Origin: Shewanella marina JCM 15074
Lineage (GTDB): Bacteria; Pseudomonadota; Gammaproteobacteria; Enterobacterales; Shewanellaceae
Direction: 5' to 3'
Assembly (NCBI RefSeq): GCF_000614975.1
Contig: NZ_BALM01000006.1
Span: 62,001-126,000 of the forward strand
Length of the DNA: 64,000 bases
Positions within the stretch are counted from its first letter, which is position 1; each line of letters opens with the position of its first letter. Below, one piece after another: positions 59,465-64,000 of the stretch. Below the pieces are notes generated by a model, which worked only from the letters and a program-made list of their open reading frames with translations, made no database searches and was not told the origin of the DNA. Both the position numbers and the translations under genes were made by a program.

Positions 59465-61096
59465 ATGAATCATTCTTATATTGATATGACACTGCCACCA
59501 GATCTGCGTGCTAAAAAGGGGTCTGGGCCAGTAAGATCGAAAGTTCCCGTTTATTGTAATACCTTGCCACCTTGTAATCATGCTTGTCCGACCGGCAGTA
59601 ATATTCAAGCCTGGTTATCACTGGCTCAAGCCGAGCAATACGAAGCCGCCTTTCAAGAACTCATTAAAAACAATCCTCTTCCTGCCATCCACGGCCGTGT
59701 TTGTTACCATCCTTGTGAAAATGCCTGTAATCGTAGTCAAGTTGACCAATCTGTGAGTATTCATGCCGTTGAGCGTTTCTTAGGTGACAGCGCGATTGAA
59801 CAAAAATGGCCAGTCCGTTTTGAAGCAATGCCAACGGGCAAGCGTATCTTGATTATTGGTGCGGGTCCAAGTGGCTTAGCAACGGCTTATCATTTAAAGC
59901 TAAAAGGCCATGATGTCGAAATTCGTGATGCGGCGCCAGTAGCGGGCGGCATGATGAATTATGGTATTCCAGCCTATCGTTTACCGCGTGATATTTTGCA
60001 GCAAGAGATAGCCCGTATTGAACAAATGGGCATTAAAATTGTGCTTAATTACACGGTTGATGACATCTTAGCTGAAAAAGTGAAAGGTGGATTTGACGCG
60101 GTATTTTTAGCCATTGGCGCCCACGTTGGCCGTGGCGTTGATATTGATAATGATCATCCTGAAAGAGTTTGTGATGCGGTGACTTATCTACGTGATATCG
60201 AATTAGGTACCGCGCCAACTCTTGGCCCTAAAGTGGTGGTTTATGGCGGTGGTAATACCGCGATGGATGCGGCTCGTACCGCAAGGCGTATGGGTTGTGA
60301 AGTATGCGTTGTCTATCGCCGCGATCGTGAACATATGCCAGCCCATGACTTTGAGTGCGCAGAAGCGATAGAAGAGGGCGTGAGTTTCCATTGGTTACGA
60401 ACCATTAACCGTATTGATGATCGCGCTTTTACTCTTGAAAAAATGGTGATTAACGAACAAGGCCGACCTCAGCCGAGTGGCGAATTTGAAACCATTGAAG
60501 CAGACTCATTGATTCTGGCACTTGGCCAAAATATTGATACCAAGTTAACTCAAAATGTACCGGGTGTTGAGTATCAACAAGATGGCACTGTGATGGTTAA
60601 CGAGCAAATGATGACGGGTTACCGTGGTTTATTTGCGGGTGGTGATATGGTGCCGAGCGAGCGTACAGTCACTATTGCAGTTGGTCACGGTAAAAAAGCC
60701 GCAGCCAATATTGATGCCTTCCTACGTAATCAACACTACAGCAAAATCAGCAAACAACCTTTGATTAAGTACGACAAATTGCATTTGTGGTACAAGACCG
60801 ATGCCGACCAATCCGCGCAACCTGAAATTCCATTAGTTGAACGCGCGACTTCATTTAATGAAGTGGTGGGGGGATTAACGGCTGAGCAGGCTCACTATGA
60901 AGCGATGCGTTGCTACTCATGCGGTAACTGTTTTGAGTGTAATGGTTGTTATGGCGCTTGTCCTCAGGGCGCGATTACGCGCTTAGGCCCTGGTCAAGGT
61001 TATAAGGTGGATTATGACAAGTGTACTGGCTGCGAAGCCTGTGCTTCACAATGCCCTTGTCATGCGCTGGAGATGGTCTCTATTGAGACTGCGTAG
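59465..61096 (+). CDS. GltD-like NAD(P)/FAD iron-sulfur oxidoreductase with C-terminal ferredoxin domain
   Basis: About 543 residues: an N-terminal cysteine region (PPCNHACPTGSN and CYHPCENAC, about 35-90) as in glutamate synthase small subunits, an FAD site IGAGPSGLATAYHL (about 122-135), a pyridine nucleotide site YGGGNTAMDAARTARR (about 260-275), and a C-terminal cysteine cluster CYSCGNCFECNGCYGACP then CTGCEACASQCPC. It should carry electrons between NAD(P)H and a ferredoxin-type carrier. In E. coli the related AegA and YgfT serve urate breakdown, but those have N-terminal ferredoxin domains. It is only 9 bases from the pyruvate:ferredoxin oxidoreductase gene, so the two are likely one redox unit. 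The start is at 59465, with AAGG upstream. Confidence 0.88.
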   Translation: MNHSYIDMTLPPDLRAKKGSGPVRSKVPVYCNTLPPCNHACPTGSNIQAWLSLAQAEQYEAAFQELIKNNPLPAIHGRVCYHPCENACNRSQVDQSVSIHAVERFLGDSAIEQKWPVRFEAMPTGKRILIIGAGPSGLATAYHLKLKGHDVEIRDAAPVAGGMMNYGIPAYRLPRDILQQEIARIEQMGIKIVLNYTVDDILAEKVKGGFDAVFLAIGAHVGRGVDIDNDHPERVCDAVTYLRDIELGTAPTLGPKVVVYGGGNTAMDAARTARRMGCEVCVVYRRDREHMPAHDFECAEAIEEGVSFHWLRTINRIDDRAFTLEKMVINEQGRPQPSGEFETIEADSLILALGQNIDTKLTQNVPGVEYQQDGTVMVNEQMMTGYRGLFAGGDMVPSERTVTIAVGHGKKAAANIDAFLRNQHYSKISKQPLIKYDKLHLWYKTDADQSAQPEIPLVERATSFNEVVGGLTAEQAHYEAMRCYSCGNCFECNGCYGACPQGAITRLGPGQGYKVDYDKCTGCEACASQCPCHALEMVSIETA

Positions 61097-61105
61097 GAGT
61101 CGAAC

Positions 61106-64000
61106 ATGTCAAATCAAGATAGTTATCAAGTTGATAGTCGCTCTGAAAAGCCAGCGACAGAAATCAACCCGCAAACCGTGACCATGTATACCTGTGACGG
61201 TAATGAAGCGGCGGCGCATATTGCTTATCGTGTCAGCGAAGTATGTGCTATTTACCCGATTACGCCATCATCAACAATGGCCGAATTAGCCGATCAATGG
61301 TCGGCGGAAAAAACTCGCAATATTTGGGGTAATGTACCATTAATTGCTGAAATGCAAAGTGAGGGTGGTGCTGCAGGTACTGTGCATGGTGCTCTGCAAA
61401 GTGGAGCATTAACCACCACATTTACCGCATCACAAGGATTGATGTTGATGCTGCCAAACATGTATAAAATTGCTGGTGAGTTAACCTCAGCAGTATTTCA
61501 TGTGGCGGCGCGGTCATTAGCCACTCAAGGGTTATCCATCTTTGGTGATCATCAAGATGTGATGGCGGCGCGTAGCACTGGTTTTGCTATGTTGGCCTCA
61601 TCCTCTGTGCAAGAAGCTCATGATATGGCATTGGTCGCTCATGCGGCGACTTTAAATGCGCGTATTCCATTTATGCACTTTTTTGATGGTTTTAGAACCT
61701 CGCATGAAGTGAATAAAATTTGTCTAATTGACGATGCTGCAATTCGAGAGATGATTAGTGATGAGCTAGTCCGTGCTCATCGTGATCGCGGTTTAAGTCC
61801 TGATACGCCATTTATTCGAGGTACCGCACAAAACCCTGATGTGTACTTCCAAGGTCGTGAAACCGTTAATCCATTTTATGCCGCGACTCCTGCTATTGTG
61901 CAGCGACAGATGGATAAATTGGCACTGCTAACTGGACGTCAGTATAAGTTAGTGGAATATTACGGCGCGCCAGATGCTAAGCGAGTGATTATCGCTATGG
62001 GGTCTGGGGTTGAAACCATTAAAGAGACCGTTGCCTATTTACAAGCGCAAGGTGAGAAAGTCGGTGTATTACAGGTTCGTTTATATCGCCCTCTATCAGC
62101 CCAGCATCTTTTGGCCGAGTTACCCGCAACGACGGAGAAACTGGTTATTTTAGATCGTTGTAAAGAGGCTGGTGCCAATGCCGACCCATTATTCCAAGAT
62201 GTGCTAACCGCCTTAATTGATAACCAAGATCAATTAAGGCAGATGCCAAAATTGGTCGCGGGTCGTTATGGTTTATCAAGTAAAGAGTTTACCCCAGCGA
62301 TGGTGAAGGCTTGTTTTGATAATCTGGCGCAGGAAAAGCCTAAGCATCATTTCACTTTGGGGATTATTGATGATGTGAGTCATTCACATTTAGAGTATGA
62401 CCCAACATTTGATATTGAAGCCCACGATGTGGTGCGTGCCATGTTCTACGGCTTAGGTGCAGATGGTACGGTAGGTGCAAACAAGAACACCATTAAGATT
62501 ATTGGTGAAGATCCTGAGTATTATGCGCAAGGCTATTTTGTGTATGACTCAAAAAAATCAGGTTCTCAAACCGAATCTCATTTACGTTTTGGTCATCATC
62601 CAATTAATAGCCCCTATTTAATCCAGTCAGCTAACTTTATTGCTTGTCACCAATCGACCTTTATCGATACCACTGACATGTTAGCTAAAGCGGCAGATAA
62701 GGCTATATTCTTAGTTAATACGGCAACGCCGCTAGAGCAGGTATGGGACAGTTTACCTGCACGCATGCAGCACACTTTAATTGAGCGCAAGATGCAGTTA
62801 TATGCGATTGATGCTTATAAAGTGGCGCGTGAAACAGGCATGGGTAGTCGCACTAATACCATTATGCAGACCTGTTTCTTTGCTTTATCAGGCGTGATGG
62901 ATAAAGCGTTAGCCATTGCTAAGATCAAGCATTCGATTGAGAAAACCTATGCTCGTAAAGGTGCAAAAGTGGTGCAGAAAAACTTTGCCGCGGTTGATCA
63001 TACCTTGGCGCATCTGTATCAAGTGACGATTCCCGCACAAGTGACCGCGACTGAATGTATTAAAGCTGTGGTGTCAGATAAAGCGCCAGAATTTGTGCAA
63101 AAAGTGACTGCGCAAATGATGGCGGGGAAAGGCGACTTAATCCCTGTTTCTATGCTACCCATTGATGGCACTTATCCAAGTGCGACGACCCAGTGGGAAA
63201 AACGTAATATTGCGCAGAAAATCCCTGTGTGGGAAGCCAAAGATTGTATTCAATGTGGTAACTGCGTCATGGTATGTCCGCATGCGGCAATACGCGCTAA
63301 GTTCTACGATCAATCTAAATTAGCACTCGCACCAGAGGGCTTTAAGTCGGCGGGTATTACTGCGCGTGGTTTCCCTGATACGCGTTATACCTTACAAGTT
63401 TATGCTGAAGATTGTACTGGCTGTACCTTGTGTGTTGATGCTTGTCCAATGGATATGAGCGCCATGGTTAGTCAAGCAAGTGCAGGTGCGGATGTTGCAA
63501 CAACTCCTGTGCGTAAAGCGATTAATATGGCGCTTAAAGAGCCTTATCTTGAGCAAGAGAAGCGTAATCTCGACTTTTTTGAAAGTCTTCCTTACAACGA
63601 ACGTGCTCGCGTTGATTTCTCTAACGTGCGTGGTGCGCAGTTCTTGCAACCGCTATTTGAGTTCTCCGGAGCGTGCGCCGGTTGTGGTGAAACACCTTAT
63701 CTTAAATTAATGTCACAACTGTTTGGTGATCGCTTAATGATTGCTAATGCGACGGGTTGTTCATCGATTTATGGGGGTAACTTGCCAACCACACCTTGGT
63801 CTAAAAATACCGATGGTCGTGGTCCTGCTTGGGCTAACTCATTGTTTGAAGATAATGCCGAGTTTGGCTTTGGTTTCCGTTTAGCCGCAATTAAGCAGCA
63901 TGAGATGGCAGAGCAACTGTTGGTGCAAATGAGCAGCCAATTGCCTGCGCCATTAGTGGATCAATTACTTTATGCTGAGCAGTTAACAGAAACCAGTATT
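61106..64000 (+). CDS. Pyruvate:ferredoxin (flavodoxin) oxidoreductase, truncated by window end
   Basis: The frame is open for 965 codons to the last base, so about four fifths of a NifJ/YdbK-type protein (about 1200 residues) is seen. It oxidises pyruvate with CoA to acetyl-CoA and CO2 and reduces ferredoxin. Visible: domain I with CDGNEAAAHIAYR and YPITPSSTMAE, domain III with MFYGLGADGTVGANKNT, the two-cluster ferredoxin domain (CIQCGNCVMVCP, CTGCTLCVDACP), and the start of the thiamine-diphosphate domain (CAGCGETPYLKL, ATGCSSIYGGNLPTTPW). AGGAG lies 7 bases before the ATG. Pairing with the upstream GltD-like gene suggests supply of low-potential electrons for the purine pathway, an inference from position. 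Confidence 0.95.
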   Translation, partial: MSNQDSYQVDSRSEKPATEINPQTVTMYTCDGNEAAAHIAYRVSEVCAIYPITPSSTMAELADQWSAEKTRNIWGNVPLIAEMQSEGGAAGTVHGALQSGALTTTFTASQGLMLMLPNMYKIAGELTSAVFHVAARSLATQGLSIFGDHQDVMAARSTGFAMLASSSVQEAHDMALVAHAATLNARIPFMHFFDGFRTSHEVNKICLIDDAAIREMISDELVRAHRDRGLSPDTPFIRGTAQNPDVYFQGRETVNPFYAATPAIVQRQMDKLALLTGRQYKLVEYYGAPDAKRVIIAMGSGVETIKETVAYLQAQGEKVGVLQVRLYRPLSAQHLLAELPATTEKLVILDRCKEAGANADPLFQDVLTALIDNQDQLRQMPKLVAGRYGLSSKEFTPAMVKACFDNLAQEKPKHHFTLGIIDDVSHSHLEYDPTFDIEAHDVVRAMFYGLGADGTVGANKNTIKIIGEDPEYYAQGYFVYDSKKSGSQTESHLRFGHHPINSPYLIQSANFIACHQSTFIDTTDMLAKAADKAIFLVNTATPLEQVWDSLPARMQHTLIERKMQLYAIDAYKVARETGMGSRTNTIMQTCFFALSGVMDKALAIAKIKHSIEKTYARKGAKVVQKNFAAVDHTLAHLYQVTIPAQVTATECIKAVVSDKAPEFVQKVTAQMMAGKGDLIPVSMLPIDGTYPSATTQWEKRNIAQKIPVWEAKDCIQCGNCVMVCPHAAIRAKFYDQSKLALAPEGFKSAGITARGFPDTRYTLQVYAEDCTGCTLCVDACPMDMSAMVSQASAGADVATTPVRKAINMALKEPYLEQEKRNLDFFESLPYNERARVDFSNVRGAQFLQPLFEFSGACAGCGETPYLKLMSQLFGDRLMIANATGCSSIYGGNLPTTPWSKNTDGRGPAWANSLFEDNAEFGFGFRLAAIKQHEMAEQLLVQMSSQLPAPLVDQLLYAEQLTETSI

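Noticed and set aside
63392..63649. 85-codon minus-strand frame near the right end
   Set aside because: It lies entirely within the pyruvate:ferredoxin oxidoreductase gene on the other strand.
1..64000. tRNA, rRNA, CRISPR, prophage or complete insertion sequence
   Set aside because: I looked for TPsiC-arm text, regularly spaced repeats, integrases and transposases and found none that I could support.

Overview
The window looks like a chromosomal segment of a Gammaproteobacterium of the Alteromonadales, most probably Shewanella. This is an inference from gene content: a periplasmic tetraheme flavocytochrome c3 fumarate reductase, ArcA, AsnC, RF2 with its programmed frameshift beside lysS, two subtilases with GlyGly-CTERM tails, CRP-type sites in front of anaerobic genes, and AT-rich DNA. 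I saw no tRNA, rRNA, CRISPR array, prophage or intact insertion sequence. Most of the window is ordinary core genome. The accessory interest lies at the left edge and in the last 14 kb.

Layout. 1-0.8 kb: end of a JetD/MksG-like Toprim gene whose partners lie outside. 1.1-7.5 kb: dicarboxylate/amino acid symporter, ppa, a small unknown gene, a MITE-like element, fbp and a secreted prolyl-oligopeptidase-type protease. 7.5-11.8 kb: arcA with a long upstream region holding a perfect FNR box and a CRP site, then a lysine riboswitch, lysC and a coupled aspartoacylase-like gene. 11.9-19.7 kb: two large secreted subtilases. 19.8-22.5 kb: asnC, rluA, a methyltransferase and small membrane proteins. 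22.6-33.3 kb: fccA, ldhA, a dienelactone hydrolase, a DUF3332-type lipoprotein, a spermidine-synthase-like protein, an exported leucyl aminopeptidase, ahpC-ahpF and a Bax-like protein. 33.3-50.2 kb: small exported or unknown proteins, a GlpD-like enzyme, rlmC, chrA, a giant formate dehydrogenase fusion, prfB-lysS, duplicated cold-shock genes, an amino acid racemase, a GATC-dense region, a TPR lipoprotein and a deiodinase-like nitroreductase. 50.6-64 kb: a UacR/YgeV-type sigma-54 activator, then ygeW, ygeX, ygeY, hyuA, carbamate kinase, a GltD-like iron-sulfur flavoprotein and a pyruvate:ferredoxin oxidoreductase that runs off the end.

The last block is the best candidate for a distinctive system. 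It resembles the E. coli yge/uac locus for anaerobic purine (urate) breakdown, but the redox partners beside it are a GltD-like protein with C-terminal iron-sulfur motifs and a pyruvate:ferredoxin oxidoreductase. The formate dehydrogenase fusion at 37.8-42.0 kb joins in one chain the two types of module (GltD/AegA-like and FdhF-like) that E. coli uses as separate proteins.

Data quality. Seven otherwise conserved genes are each broken by one small deletion (six of one base, one of two bases), and restoring the bases gives family-standard lengths. I read these mainly as sequence errors. If they are real, the purine cluster and the formate dehydrogenase would be inactive.
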